Positions 9,929-19,254 of a DNA stretch of 64,000 nt are shown here, piece by piece. The position numbers were made by a program, and so were the translations under genes. Origin of the DNA: an uncultured Bacilli bacterium. GTDB lineage: Bacteria; Bacillota_I; Bacilli_A; RFN20; CAG-631. The notes beneath the pieces are model-generated. The model did no database searches and had not been told where the DNA came from. It saw only the letters and a program-made list of their open reading frames with translations. Position 1 is the first letter of the stretch; each line of letters begins with the position of its first letter. The stretch is taken from contig CAKPXF010000013.1 of NCBI GenBank assembly GCA_934201705.1, forward strand, positions 1 through 64,000, read 5' to 3'.

Positions 9929-10468
9929 TTATAAATTCTCCAAATGTGTTTTGTATAAATTAAAAACTTTTTTTGTTACTTCATTAATATCCTCATCATT
10001 ATTTGAAACGACATAATCAATATTTTTAAGATTTTTTAAAGAAAATACTTTTCGATCATTTAATATTCTTTTTTTTGCATTTTCTTCACTATCATTCCTC
10101 TTTATCATTCTTAAATAACGTGTCTTTTCATCGCATTTTAGATAAATAGATACAATATGATTATCATGTAAATCATAAAAAGCTTTTAATCCATTTGGAT
10201 CTAAAACAATACATCTATCATCTAAAATATCTTTTTTGGCAGTTCCATAATAATTGTTATTGTAAAATGTTGTTTCAACAAAAAAGCCATTTTCCTTTTT
10301 ATTTAAAAATTCACTGACAGAAATGAAGTTATAATCAATTTTATCAATTTCGTTGATACGTGGCTCTCTAGTAGTATAGGTTACAACCTTTTTTATTTTG
10401 TATAGCTTTTCTAGTTCTAAGGCAATTTTAGTTTTTCCAACAGCACTAGGGCCAATTAATATTAGCAT
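9929..10468 (-). CDS. gmk: guanylate kinase-type enzyme
   Basis: 179 residues. P-loop GPSAVGKT near the N-terminus, the GMP-binding TTREPR segment, the lid region, and the NDS/NA arginine-rich segment (MIKRNDSEENAKKR) match guanylate kinase, which converts GMP to GDP with ATP. The C-terminal half is a little short and diverged, so substrate preference should be treated with some caution. I chose ATG at 10468 over an upstream TTG (10480), because the RBS-like GGTTGGTG lies just before the ATG. First gene of the gmk-OMT-helicase group; divergent from the DegV gene. Confidence 0.75.
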   Translation of the reverse strand: MLILIGPSAVGKTKIALELEKLYKIKKVVTYTTREPRINEIDKIDYNFISVSEFLNKKENGFFVETTFYNNNYYGTAKKDILDDRCIVLDPNGLKAFYDLHDNHIVSIYLKCDEKTRYLRMIKRNDSEENAKKRILNDRKVFSLKNLKNIDYVVSNNDEDINEVTKKVFNLYKTHLENL

Positions 10469-10594
10469 ACTAGTCACCAACCTTTTTTATTTATTATACC
10501 ATAAACTGTATTTAACGTTAAAAAATTATTGCATATTTTATTTTTTTGAAATAAAATATATATTGGCTTATTTGAAAGTGGAGGCTTATGAAAA

Positions 10595-11482
10595 ATGAAG
10601 AAAATTATTGTTATTACAGATAGCACTTGTGATTTAACAAAGGAAATTATTGAAAAAAGAAATATTAAAATTATTCCATTAAAAGTTTGCTTTAATGAAA
10701 AAATGTATAAGGATTTATTTGAATTAACGCCTACTGAAATGTACAAAGAGGTTGAAAAATTAAACATCCTCCCTAAAACTGCAGCAATAACTATTGAAGA
10801 ATTCAAACAAGAATTTGATAAGTATTTAGCAGATGAAGATAATGAAATAATCTTTTGCGGAATTAGCTCAAAATTATCATCAACTATTCAAAATGCAATG
10901 GTAGCAAGAAATAGTTATAATGATGATACGGCCAAAAGAATTCATATAATTGATTCATATAATTTATCAACAGGTATTGGACTTACTGTTTTAAAGATTT
11001 GTGATATGAGAGATAGTGGCGTTGATATTATCGATATCGTAAAAGAGGCAAATAGAATTGTAAAATGTGTTAGAGCACAATTCTCTGTTAGGGATTTAAC
11101 ATATCTTCATAAGGGCGGTAGATGCTCAGGAACATCAAAATTCTTTGGAACAATGCTTAGAATTAGACCTATTTTAAGAGTTTATGATGGTTCAATCATT
11201 TTAAGTGAAAAGGTATTTGGAAAATATGAAAAATCATTGGATTTACAAATACAAGATATAACAAAAAACATTCACCATGTTGATGATGAAAACCTTTTTA
11301 TAACACATTCAATGGGGGATGAAGAGGCTAAATATATTTTAGATAATTTACCAGAGGTAGTTAAAAAAACATTTAAAAATATTTATGTGACAAATGCTGG
11401 ATGTGTTATTTCTTCACATTGTGGACCTCATACAATTGGTATTTTATATATTAAAAAGACTCCTTTAACTAGTGACAAGTAA
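10595..11482 (+). CDS. DegV family fatty-acid-binding protein (FakB-like)
   Basis: 295 residues. ITDSTCDLT at the N-terminus, the substrate-contacting GGRCSG (~178) and the C-terminal THSMGDEEA and HCGPHTIGI segments are typical DegV/EDD fold. DegV proteins bind a fatty acid and present it to the kinase FakA for activation to acyl-phosphate. Such a kinase is encoded at 58694, and a second DegV protein lies beside it. This gene stands alone, with RBS GGAGG 10 bases before the ATG and a clear terminator after it. Confidence 0.85.
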   Translation: MKKIIVITDSTCDLTKEIIEKRNIKIIPLKVCFNEKMYKDLFELTPTEMYKEVEKLNILPKTAAITIEEFKQEFDKYLADEDNEIIFCGISSKLSSTIQNAMVARNSYNDDTAKRIHIIDSYNLSTGIGLTVLKICDMRDSGVDIIDIVKEANRIVKCVRAQFSVRDLTYLHKGGRCSGTSKFFGTMLRIRPILRVYDGSIILSEKVFGKYEKSLDLQIQDITKNIHHVDDENLFITHSMGDEEAKYILDNLPEVVKKTFKNIYVTNAGCVISSHCGPHTIGILYIKKTPLTSDK

Positions 11483-11516
11483 AAAGTTGGAAAATTACTT
11501 CCAACTTTTCTTTTTT
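11482..11516 (+). terminator. intrinsic terminator of the DegV gene
   Basis: Perfect 10-bp stem AAAAGTTGGA / TCCAACTTTT with an 8-base loop, followed by C and T6. It begins at the stop codon. Confidence 0.85.
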
Positions 11517-11533
11517 ATAATCATGAAATTTGA

Positions 11534-11539
11534 TATAAT
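11534..11539 (+). promoter_or_regulatory. -10 box of the flavoprotein gene
   Basis: Consensus TATAAT preceded by TTTGA, 19 bases before the ATG at 11558. The -35 region would fall in the preceding terminator T-run and is poor. Confidence 0.5.
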
Positions 11540-11557
11540 GTTTAATTGGTGATAAGT

Positions 11558-12706
11558 ATGAAGTTAATAATAATTGGCGGTGGAGCTAGTGGTTTAATGC
11601 TAGCTAGTATTTTAAATAATAAAAAAGCAAATATTGATATTACTATAATTGAAAAGGAAGATCATGTTGGAAAAAAAATTCTGCTTTCAGGAAATGGAAG
11701 ATGCAATCTATCTAATACTAATTTGACACCTAATTGCTATAACAATGAATTTGGCTATAATATAGCTAATTCCTTTGATACTATTTCTTATTTTAATAGC
11801 ATTGGCTTACTTACAACTACAGATAGCGAAAACAGAGCCTATCCTTTGTCAAATGTTTCAAATAATGTTTTAGATGTTTTAAGGAAAAGTATTAGTGATG
11901 CCTTAATTATTAATAATGAAGCAATAAATAGAATTAATATAGTTAATAATCAATACGAATTAATATCTTCAAATTTTAATTATTATTATGCTGATTTTTT
12001 AGTTATTGCAGCTGGTGGAAAAACATATTATAAAGAATGTAATTCTTATACCTTAGCAAATATGCTATCACATAAGGTATGCTTACTTAGACCATCGCTT
12101 ACTTATTTAAAGGTAAAAGAAAATTTAGCTTCTATTGAAAATTTAAGATGTAAGGTAAAAGCCTCACTTTTTGCTAATAACACTCTATTATATGAAGATT
12201 TTGGCGAAGTTTTATTTAAAAAAGATGCTATATCAGGTATCGTTATTTTTCAACTTTCCTCAATAATTGCTAGAAATCACTATATGTCCTATGTAATAAA
12301 ACTTGATTTAGCTTATAATTATACTATTGAACAGCTATGTAACTATATTAACAAATTCAAATCACTTGATGGTATGTTTGCTAAAATGATTAATCAATAT
12401 ATTTTAAAAAATGCTAAAAGCAATAATACACTAGATATTGCATATACAATTAAAAACTTATCATTTAATGTCATAGAGCCAGTTGATTTTAAAAATGCTC
12501 AAGTAACATCTGGCGGTGTTGATGTAAATGAATTAAATGAAAATCTGGAAAGTGTTCTTCATAAGAATTTATACTTTAGCGGTGAAATTATCAATGTTGA
12601 TGGTATTTGTGGTGGCTATAATTTACAATTTGCTTTTGCAAGTGCAAATAAAATAGCTAATGATATTATTTTAAAAGTAGGTGTTAAAAATGAAGAAAAT
12701 CTATGA
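11558..12706 (+). CDS. FAD-dependent oxidoreductase, BaiN/HI0933 (YhiN) family
   Basis: About 382 residues. The N-terminal dinucleotide-binding motif IIGGGASGLMLA, the family motif KKILLSGNGRCNLSN (~37-52), the middle VIAAGGKTYY segment and the C-terminal VDGICGGYNLQFAFASA segment are all typical of the HI0933/BaiN family. The physiological reaction is not established for most members. I prefer ATG at 11558, six bases after GGTGAT, over the in-frame TTG at 11546. The next gene starts within its last codons, so the two are translationally coupled. Confidence 0.85.
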   Translation: MKLIIIGGGASGLMLASILNNKKANIDITIIEKEDHVGKKILLSGNGRCNLSNTNLTPNCYNNEFGYNIANSFDTISYFNSIGLLTTTDSENRAYPLSNVSNNVLDVLRKSISDALIINNEAINRINIVNNQYELISSNFNYYYADFLVIAAGGKTYYKECNSYTLANMLSHKVCLLRPSLTYLKVKENLASIENLRCKVKASLFANNTLLYEDFGEVLFKKDAISGIVIFQLSSIIARNHYMSYVIKLDLAYNYTIEQLCNYINKFKSLDGMFAKMINQYILKNAKSNNTLDIAYTIKNLSFNVIEPVDFKNAQVTSGGVDVNELNENLESVLHKNLYFSGEIINVDGICGGYNLQFAFASANKIANDIILKVGVKNEENL

Positions 12707-13442
12707 GCTTATTTATATTAATAATCATCTTTTAGGTTGCTTTGATAATAAAAAGATTAAAATGTATGATAAAAGCGAAATGAATGAGTTAAAAAACAAT
12801 CTAAAGGATTTAATCATTAAAAAAGAGAAAAACCGTCACTTGTTTTCTTTAATTATTGGCCTTACACTATTAGTAGTTGCTATTTTATTAGCTATATTAA
12901 ATTTAGTAAAGGTGATAAATATAAATTGGTTTATTTATACCTTTATAATTGTAGGTCTTGTTTTAATTTGGGTTATTCTATTTTATGTTTTTGGCTTTTT
13001 CTTTTATAGTAAAATAAAAATGAATTTTTCTTTTTATAAAAATAATACTCCGATGATGTATGCATCATCTTCTTATTCAAAATGGTTAAAAAATTATAAA
13101 GAATATTTTTTAAATAATCAATTTAGCTATGATAAGAATGATAAGCAAATTAATATGTATTTTTCTTTAAAAATGCCCTCATTTAGAAAAAACCTAATCT
13201 ATAATGGCTATATTTATAGTAATATTCCTTACTTTTATTTAAGTATTGATAATAAAAAACTAATATTTTTACCAGGCTTTGTTATTATTTTTAAAAATAA
13301 TAATATCGATATTGCCTTTAATTATGAAATTTCATGTACAAAAAAAGATAATACTTACTCTATTATTTATAATAATGAAGAAATATTATCATTTGTAAGT
13401 AATGTTATTTTTGATGTTAATTTCTTTTATTTTAAATACTAA
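12690..13442 (+). CDS. hypothetical membrane protein
   Basis: About 250 residues, not recognised. Two hydrophobic helices (residues ~45-70 and ~75-100) follow a ~40-residue cytosolic N-terminus with many charged residues; the rest is a Tyr/Phe/Asn-rich soluble part with beta-like character. I chose ATG at 12690 (with GTAGGTG before it) over GTG at 12681. It overlaps the flavoprotein gene by 17 bases and its 3' end overlaps the convergent PPTase gene by 11 bases. No function can be assigned. Confidence 0.7.
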   Translation: MKKIYELIYINNHLLGCFDNKKIKMYDKSEMNELKNNLKDLIIKKEKNRHLFSLIIGLTLLVVAILLAILNLVKVININWFIYTFIIVGLVLIWVILFYVFGFFFYSKIKMNFSFYKNNTPMMYASSSYSKWLKNYKEYFLNNQFSYDKNDKQINMYFSLKMPSFRKNLIYNGYIYSNIPYFYLSIDNKKLIFLPGFVIIFKNNNIDIAFNYEISCTKKDNTYSIIYNNEEILSFVSNVIFDVNFFYFKY

Positions 13443-13977
13443 TTATTTCATATTTCTCATCACTAATAGCAATTGATAAAACATAATCAACATTCAAATT
13501 TAAAATAACTTGATTAGTTATATCCACTTTATCTGTTAATAAAGAAATATTAATACCCGTTCCTATTTTTTTATAATAGCTTTCTAATTTACTAAATTCT
13601 TTAATTAACTCAATATCATTGTAAATGTTTAATCTTTTTTTCAAAGCATTAGACATTTTTTTATTTAAAGATTCTATATCTATTCCTATTTCTTTATTAC
13701 TAATTCCAATGGCTATAATATCATTGCAATGAGAAATATTAAAATAAAATTCCTTAAAAAATGGCTTGTTATATTCATTAATATACATTTTTAATTCATC
13801 AACATTAAGTTTATATTCATTTAAGATAATTTCCTTTAATAGCTTATACGCATTAAAAGAAAGAATTTTATGTGTCCCTTTTAAATTATTTAAATGATTA
13901 ATTATTTCATTATTTTTAAAATAATTAATATCAATTTTCTCTTTTAAATTTACTTGCTTATAATATATCTTACTCAT
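13432..13977 (-). CDS. 4'-phosphopantetheinyl transferase, Sfp type
   Basis: 181 residues. The motif FNISHCNDIIAIGIS, the metal-binding GIDIE (~95-100) and the KLESYYKKIGTGI helix (~129-141, equivalent to WxxKEAxxK) identify the Sfp/AcpT family, which moves phosphopantetheine from CoA to a carrier-protein serine. It is shorter than Sfp (~220), mostly at the C-terminus. No carrier protein, NRPS or PKS is nearby, so the fatty-acid ACP is the likely substrate (inference). It overlaps the convergent membrane-protein gene at the 3' end. Confidence 0.75.
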   Translation of the reverse strand: MSKIYYKQVNLKEKIDINYFKNNEIINHLNNLKGTHKILSFNAYKLLKEIILNEYKLNVDELKMYINEYNKPFFKEFYFNISHCNDIIAIGISNKEIGIDIESLNKKMSNALKKRLNIYNDIELIKEFSKLESYYKKIGTGINISLLTDKVDITNQVILNLNVDYVLSIAISDEKYEIISI

Positions 13978-14034
13978 TTTTTTAACTTTCTTTCACTTAC
14001 AATTATAAGCAAATAGATTATTTTTTCAATATAA

Positions 14035-15336
14035 TTATTTGAATTGATATTTTTTAAAAGCTTTTAAGCCTAAAAATATTGCTTCATCTTGGAGCATATC
14101 TTCAATTCTTAATAGTTCGTTATATTTAGAAGTACGATCACTTCTTGATAATGATCCTGTTTTAATTTGCATTGCATTAGTAGCTACAGCTAAGTCAGCA
14201 ATAAAACTATCTTCGCTTTCGCCACTTCTATGAGAAATAATTGTTGAATAATTATTACTTTTTGCTAAATTAATAGCGTCTAATGTTTCACTTAATGTAC
14301 CAATTTGATTATATTTAATTAAAATACTATTTGCTAAATTATTTTTAATACCTGCACTTAATATTTCTGTGTTAGTAACAAATAAATCATCACCAACTAA
14401 TTGAATTTTATCTTTAAGCTTTAAGGTTAATTCCTTCCAGCCTTCTATATCATTTTCATTTAAAGCATCCTCTATAGTAATTATTGGATATTTGTTTACT
14501 AAATCTATATAATAATCTATCATTTCATGAAATGTTTTACTACCTTCATGGCTTTTCTTTAAATCATATGTTTTAGTATTTTCATTATAAAATTCATTAG
14601 CTGCTACATCTAGTCCTAAAAAAATGTCCTTTCCTGGTATATATGAGGCTTTTTTTATGGCTTTAATTATTAATTCAAAAGGCTCTTTATTACCATTTTT
14701 ACATAAAGGCGCATAGCCGCCTTCATCGCCAACATTTGTTTCATAACCACTTTCATTTAAAACATCCCTTAGGTGATGAAATATTTCACTACCTGCTCTT
14801 AAAGCCTCTTTAAAGGATTTAAAGTTAGCAGGTATTATAAAATATTCTTGAAAATCAATGGTAGAGTATGAATGAACCCCACCATTAATAACATTCATTA
14901 ATGGAGTTGGTAGTACCTTAGCATTTATACCTCCAATATATTTAAATAAAGGCATATTGTAATAATTTGCCGCCGCTTTAGCTACTGCCAGTGATACTCC
15001 TAAAATAGCATTAGCTCCTAAATTTTCTTTGTTTTTGCTTCCATCTAAGGCAATAAGTGTTTTATCTATTAATAATTGATTTGTTGCAGCCATGCCAATT
15101 AGCTTATTTTTTATTATTGTATTTACATTATTAACAGCCTTTAATACACCCTTTCCTAAATATCTATTTTTATCATTATCCTTTAATTCGTATGCTTCCT
15201 TAAAGCCTTTTGAAGCTCCACTTGGAACAATTGCACTTCCCTTAATATTATTATTTAAGGTAATAGTAACCTCAATTGTTGGATTACCACGTGAATCTAA
15301 CACTTCAAGAGCATGAACATCCTTAATTCTATACAT
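14035..15336 (-). CDS. eno: enolase
   Basis: 433 residues, the usual length. Interconverts 2-phosphoglycerate and phosphoenolpyruvate in glycolysis. Visible are SGASKG near the N-terminus (substrate loop), GANAILGVSLA, NVGDEGGYAP (catalytic Glu), the metal ligands in GLDVAANEFY, IEDALNEND and LVGDDLFVTN, the catalytic Lys in LIKYNQIGT, and SHRSGE. All key residues are present. RBS GTGGAGATG precedes the ATG. Single-gene unit, divergent from the DUF4434 gene. Confidence 0.97.
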   Translation of the reverse strand: MYRIKDVHALEVLDSRGNPTIEVTITLNNNIKGSAIVPSGASKGFKEAYELKDNDKNRYLGKGVLKAVNNVNTIIKNKLIGMAATNQLLIDKTLIALDGSKNKENLGANAILGVSLAVAKAAANYYNMPLFKYIGGINAKVLPTPLMNVINGGVHSYSTIDFQEYFIIPANFKSFKEALRAGSEIFHHLRDVLNESGYETNVGDEGGYAPLCKNGNKEPFELIIKAIKKASYIPGKDIFLGLDVAANEFYNENTKTYDLKKSHEGSKTFHEMIDYYIDLVNKYPIITIEDALNENDIEGWKELTLKLKDKIQLVGDDLFVTNTEILSAGIKNNLANSILIKYNQIGTLSETLDAINLAKSNNYSTIISHRSGESEDSFIADLAVATNAMQIKTGSLSRSDRTSKYNELLRIEDMLQDEAIFLGLKAFKKYQFK

Positions 15337-15385
15337 TTAATCATCTCCACTTATAGTATTTACTTTAGATAACAAATTAATAATT

Positions 15386-15419
15386 TTAACTTTTAAAATA
15401 TTAAAGTATATTATATAAT
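15386..15419 (+). promoter_or_regulatory. putative promoter of the DUF4434 gene
   Basis: TTAACT (15386-15391), 17-base spacer, TATTAT (15409-15414), with an overlapping TATAAT at 15414-15419. It lies 30-60 bases before the ATG at 15449, in the divergent region with enolase. Confidence 0.4.
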
Positions 15420-15448
15420 TGTCTTATTAAATATCTAGGAGAAATATT

Positions 15449-16423
15449 ATGATAAAAAGAATAAATGGAACTTTTTTAGAATTTCATCATTTAGGATTAC
15501 CTGAAGGAAAATATTTTAATCCATTAATTCATGATTTTAGTGAAAAACAATGGCGTGCTAAAGTAAACGAAATAGCTAAATTAAAAATGAAATATATTGT
15601 TATTATGGAAACAGCTAATTTTGATGATGATAAATATAATGAATGCTATTATAATTCAAAATATTATAAAAAAAGTAAAGAAATAAAATGTGAAAATCCA
15701 ATAGAAGTTATATTAGATGAATGTGATAAGCTAAATATCAATGTTTTTATGTCTGTTGGCTTTTATTCAAACTGGTGGAAGACATTTGAAAATATGACAA
15801 AAGAAAGTGCCTTTGAAAGAGCATTTTTGGCTATGGATGAATTACATGAGCAGTTTTCATTTCATAAATCATTTTATGGCTGGTATTTCCCAGATGAATC
15901 CGAAATAAGCTATTATATGGATGAAGAATTCATTAGCTATGTTAATCGTTATTCTGCTAAGGTTCATTCATTAAGTTGTAAATATAAAACATTAATCGCG
16001 CCATATGGAACATGCAAATTAAAAGCTGATGAAAATTATATTAATCAATTAAAAAGGCTTGATGTTGATTTTGTTGCTTATCAAGATGAAGTAGGTGTTA
16101 AAAAGACAACTGAAAACGAAACTGCTGCTTTTTATAAAGCTTTAAAGAAAGCACATGATATAGCAAATAGAAGTAAATTATGGGCAGATGTTGAAGTATT
16201 TACCTTTGAAGGTGATGTTTATAAATCGGCCTTGATTCCTGCAAATATCAATCGTTTAAAAAAGCAGCTTGAAGCCATTTCTCCTTATGTTGAAGAAATA
16301 ATTATTTTTGAATATCAAGGCTTATTTAATGAACCTGGTACCATTGCTTTTTGTGGCCATGTTGATTCAATAAATTATTATAAGGAATATAAAAAGCTAT
16401 TAGACGAAATAGAAAAAAACTAA
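15449..16423 (+). CDS. DUF4434-type TIM-barrel protein, possible glycoside hydrolase
   Basis: 324 residues with no signal peptide, so cytosolic. The N-terminal INGTFLEFHHLG, followed by WRAKVNEIAKLKMKYIVIM, and the middle FYGWYFPDE (~146-154) fit the DUF4434 family, a predicted TIM barrel related to glycoside hydrolases; acidic residues in FPDE and IIFEYQG sit where barrel active-site carboxylates are expected. No sugar transporter or other glycosidase is adjacent, so the substrate is unknown. RBS AGGAGA. Its 3' end overlaps the convergent next gene by 4 bases. Confidence 0.7.
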   Translation: MIKRINGTFLEFHHLGLPEGKYFNPLIHDFSEKQWRAKVNEIAKLKMKYIVIMETANFDDDKYNECYYNSKYYKKSKEIKCENPIEVILDECDKLNINVFMSVGFYSNWWKTFENMTKESAFERAFLAMDELHEQFSFHKSFYGWYFPDESEISYYMDEEFISYVNRYSAKVHSLSCKYKTLIAPYGTCKLKADENYINQLKRLDVDFVAYQDEVGVKKTTENETAAFYKALKKAHDIANRSKLWADVEVFTFEGDVYKSALIPANINRLKKQLEAISPYVEEIIIFEYQGLFNEPGTIAFCGHVDSINYYKEYKKLLDEIEKN

Positions 16424-17331
16424 TTGCTGTTTAACCAATCTATTGGCCTAATTAGCATTAATTGAGAAATTTTTTTATAAAAATATTTTAGCTTATCTAA
16501 TTGTTCATTTTGCTTTGATATAGCATAATATATTTCGTTTTGATAATCATACATTGTATTATCTGTTGCAATATCTTCAATTATATCAAAAATAAATGTT
16601 GGAAATAACAAGCGAGCAATTAAATATTCATATTCATCAACATTATAAGAATAACTTTGACAAATTGAAAATAAAGTATCAAAATCAATTAAATTATTTT
16701 TATAAAGCTCAGCTAAATCTCTACTTGAATGATCAATAATTAAATTAAATGGATTAAATAATTCAAATTTATCCATTTTTTTTATTCTTCGATGAGTCAA
16801 GGTTGTTAAATAATGTTTTTTATTAAAATCAATTTTCATATCGCTTAAATATTGTAAAGCATTAATAGCTAAACCTATTGCAAATTGACTATATTCATAT
16901 AATATCATATGCGCATCGTTATCAAAATTTAATGCTACTAAGCATTGATTTTGGATATATTCAAGACGTTGATCCCACAAAATTATAATGTCTTCAATAT
17001 TAACATAATAATTAAAAGCATTAAAAAATGCCATATGCATTTTTACAAAATAATTTATATCAATATTTTTTTCATCCTTGTATGTTAGCATACAAATATT
17101 ATTATTTCCTTCACTACTAGAGATGTATTTATTATATTTATTTTTAACAATATAAACAACATTTCCATCAAATTCATCATAAAGCATGCTAATAAGATCA
17201 TTTAGTTTATTTAAAGAATTTTCATCTTCAGTAGTTTTAGATAATAAAAATGTGTAATCCTTAAAAATAAATGTATTATCATCTAATAACTTTACGTTAT
17301 AGCCATAATAATCATAAATAAAAGAATTCAT
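16420..17331 (-). CDS. hypothetical protein, possibly YutH/CotS-type kinase-fold
   Basis: 303 residues. Segments such as LTHRRI, DHSSRDLAELYK (~206-217), ARLLFPTFIFD (~248-258) and the extreme C-terminal RPIDWL resemble what I remember of YutH/CotS spore-coat-associated proteins, which have an aminoglycoside-phosphotransferase-like fold. No complete kinase catalytic motif is visible, so activity is doubtful. The start follows an A/T run that is also the U-tract of the suf terminator, and GAGGTG inside that hairpin is the likely RBS. If the assignment holds, it would be a spore-type gene in an otherwise ordinary housekeeping setting. Confidence 0.45.
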   Translation of the reverse strand: MNSFIYDYYGYNVKLLDDNTFIFKDYTFLLSKTTEDENSLNKLNDLISMLYDEFDGNVVYIVKNKYNKYISSSEGNNNICMLTYKDEKNIDINYFVKMHMAFFNAFNYYVNIEDIIILWDQRLEYIQNQCLVALNFDNDAHMILYEYSQFAIGLAINALQYLSDMKIDFNKKHYLTTLTHRRIKKMDKFELFNPFNLIIDHSSRDLAELYKNNLIDFDTLFSICQSYSYNVDEYEYLIARLLFPTFIFDIIEDIATDNTMYDYQNEIYYAISKQNEQLDKLKYFYKKISQLMLIRPIDWLNSN

Positions 17332-17374
17332 AAAAAAAACACCTCGCTCATATTAAGTATATGCACAAGATGTT
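17332..17374 (-). terminator. suf operon terminator overlapping the next gene's RBS
   Basis: On the minus strand AACATCTTGT pairs (with G-U pairs) to GCGAGGTGTT, followed by T8 that runs directly into the ATG at 17331. The right arm contains GAGGTG, the only RBS-like sequence for the downstream gene, so the hairpin may both end suf transcription and hide that RBS. Confidence 0.55.
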
Positions 17375-17405
17375 GTTTTTATAGTTTCTTTTAATAAATT
17401 TAATA

Positions 17406-18809
17406 TTAACCAATAGCGCCTTCCATATTTAACTTTAATAATTGATTTAATTCAACAGCATATTCCATTGGTAGTTCCTTTGAAAATGGCTCAATAAAGC
17501 CTAAAACTATCATTTGCATAGCTTGTTGCTTACTTAAGCCTCTACTCATTAAATAAAATAATTGATCATCACTAATTTTAGAAACTGTTGCTTCATGCTC
17601 AATAATTGATTGATTATTGTAGCATCTATTCTTAGGTATTGTATCCGATGATGAAATATTATCAAGAATTAAAGTATCACATTGAACATAGCTTCTAGCA
17701 TTAATAGCTTCCTTTGAATGGTGAACTGTTCCTCTATAATTAACCTTTCCACCAGCCCTACAAATTGATTTTGAAATAATTTGGCTAGAAGTATTTGGAG
17801 CTAAATGAATCATTCTAGCACCAGCATCTTGATATTGATTTTTGGAAGCAACAGCAATTGAAATACATGTTCCTTTAGCGTTTTTACCAGCTAAAATACA
17901 AGCTGGATATTTCATATTTACACCTGAACCAATATTGCCATCAATCCATTCCATTTGGCCATCTTCTTCAACATAAGCACGTTTAGTAACTAAATTAACG
18001 ATATTACTTGACCAGTTTTGAACAGTTGAATAGCGACATCTTGCACCCTTTTTAACAATAATTTCAACAACAGCAGCATGTAGTGACTCACTATCATAAA
18101 TTGGAGCAGTACAGCCCTCAACATAATGAACATCCGCGCCCTCATCAACAATAATTAATGTTCTTTCAAATTGCCCCATACCTTTAGAATTAATTCTAAA
18201 ATATGATTGTAATGGCTTATCAAGCTTAACACCTTTAGGAACATAAATAAATGAGCCACCTGACCAAACAGCACCATTTAAAGCGGCAAATTTATTATCC
18301 ATAAAAGGAACAACTGTATTAAAGTATTTTTTAACTAAATCAGGATATAATCTTAACGCACTATCAGTATCTAAGAATATTACTCCTTTGTCTTCAACTT
18401 CCTTTAGCATATTATGATAAACACTTTCAGATTCATATTGTGTATGAACACCTGCGAAGAATTTTTTTTCTTGTTCAGGTAAGCCTAATTTATCAAATGT
18501 TTCTTTTATAGTAGTTGGAACCTCATCCCAATCCTTTACTGACTTTTCAGCAGGCTTAATATAATATGTGTATTCATCATATTTTAAGAAATCAAGATTT
18601 GGTCCAAAATCAGGATTTTTCATTTTAACAAAAGCATCATAAGCTCTTAAGCGGAATTCCTTCATCCATTCAGGCTCATTTTTATGATTTGAAATATCAA
18701 TAATTGTATCTTTTGTTAAACCCTTTTTTGTTTTGTAAATACTAGTATCTTTATCAGCAAAGCCATATTGATAATTATCAATGCCTTCTATTTTTGTATT
18801 ATCACTCAT
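17406..18809 (-). CDS. sufB: Fe-S cluster assembly protein SufB
   Basis: About 467 residues, normal length. Scaffold subunit of the SufBCD complex that builds Fe-S clusters. Recognised by GVHTQYESESVYHNM, the beta-helix core (VPKGVKLDKPLQSYFRIN), YVEGCTAP, the NWSSNIVNLVTKRA segment and the C-terminal MSRGLSKQQAMQMIVLGFIEPF. I chose ATG at 18809 with GCAGGTGG upstream over GTG at 18818; it overlaps the sufU stop by 8 bases. Last gene of the sufCDSUB operon. Confidence 0.96.
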   Translation of the reverse strand: MSDNTKIEGIDNYQYGFADKDTSIYKTKKGLTKDTIIDISNHKNEPEWMKEFRLRAYDAFVKMKNPDFGPNLDFLKYDEYTYYIKPAEKSVKDWDEVPTTIKETFDKLGLPEQEKKFFAGVHTQYESESVYHNMLKEVEDKGVIFLDTDSALRLYPDLVKKYFNTVVPFMDNKFAALNGAVWSGGSFIYVPKGVKLDKPLQSYFRINSKGMGQFERTLIIVDEGADVHYVEGCTAPIYDSESLHAAVVEIIVKKGARCRYSTVQNWSSNIVNLVTKRAYVEEDGQMEWIDGNIGSGVNMKYPACILAGKNAKGTCISIAVASKNQYQDAGARMIHLAPNTSSQIISKSICRAGGKVNYRGTVHHSKEAINARSYVQCDTLILDNISSSDTIPKNRCYNNQSIIEHEATVSKISDDQLFYLMSRGLSKQQAMQMIVLGFIEPFSKELPMEYAVELNQLLKLNMEGAIG

Positions 18810-19254
18810 TCTTTCCACCTGCCTTTAAAGAATTTAAAAGTTCAAGTAAGCCATTAAAGCCAATCATAGCACATTTAATACGATTTGCTTGCTTGCTTAC
18901 ATCCTTAAATACGACAGCCTCTTGAAGAAGCATTTCATCATATGGTAATTCCTTTATCATATTGTCGTATTCTTTAATAATTTTATAAGCTTTTTCTACA
19001 TTTTCATTAATAACAAGCTCTGATAAAATTGATGTTGAAGCTGTTGAAATTGTACAACCAACGCCATCAAAGCGAAAGTCTTTAATGATATTATTTTCAA
19101 CTAATATTTGAATATCAATATCATCAATACAAGACTCAGAATTCATATTAATTTTTAAGTAGCGTGGATCATCAACTAATCCTTTATTACGAGGATTTTC
19201 ATAATGGTCCATAATAATTTCTCTTTTAATCATTGGATCATTTAAAGAAAGCAT
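18802..19254 (-). CDS. sufU: Fe-S assembly sulfur carrier SufU
   Basis: 150 residues. IscU-like fold: HYENPRNKG at the N-terminus, and three Cys in SESCIDD, GVGCTIS and RIKCAMIG that bind zinc and accept sulfur from SufS in Gram-positive bacteria. RBS GGAGGTGA precedes the ATG; the start overlaps sufS by 17 bases, and the TGA stop overlaps sufB. Its position between sufS and sufB is the classical Bacilli order. Confidence 0.95.
   Translation of the reverse strand: MLSLNDPMIKREIIMDHYENPRNKGLVDDPRYLKINMNSESCIDDIDIQILVENNIIKDFRFDGVGCTISTASTSILSELVINENVEKAYKIIKEYDNMIKELPYDEMLLQEAVVFKDVSKQANRIKCAMIGFNGLLELLNSLKAGGKNE

Noticed and set aside
6760..10468. gmk-OMT-helicase group as a restriction or defence island
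   Set aside because: The methyltransferase belongs to the small-molecule/tRNA OMT family and gmk is housekeeping; no nuclease is present.
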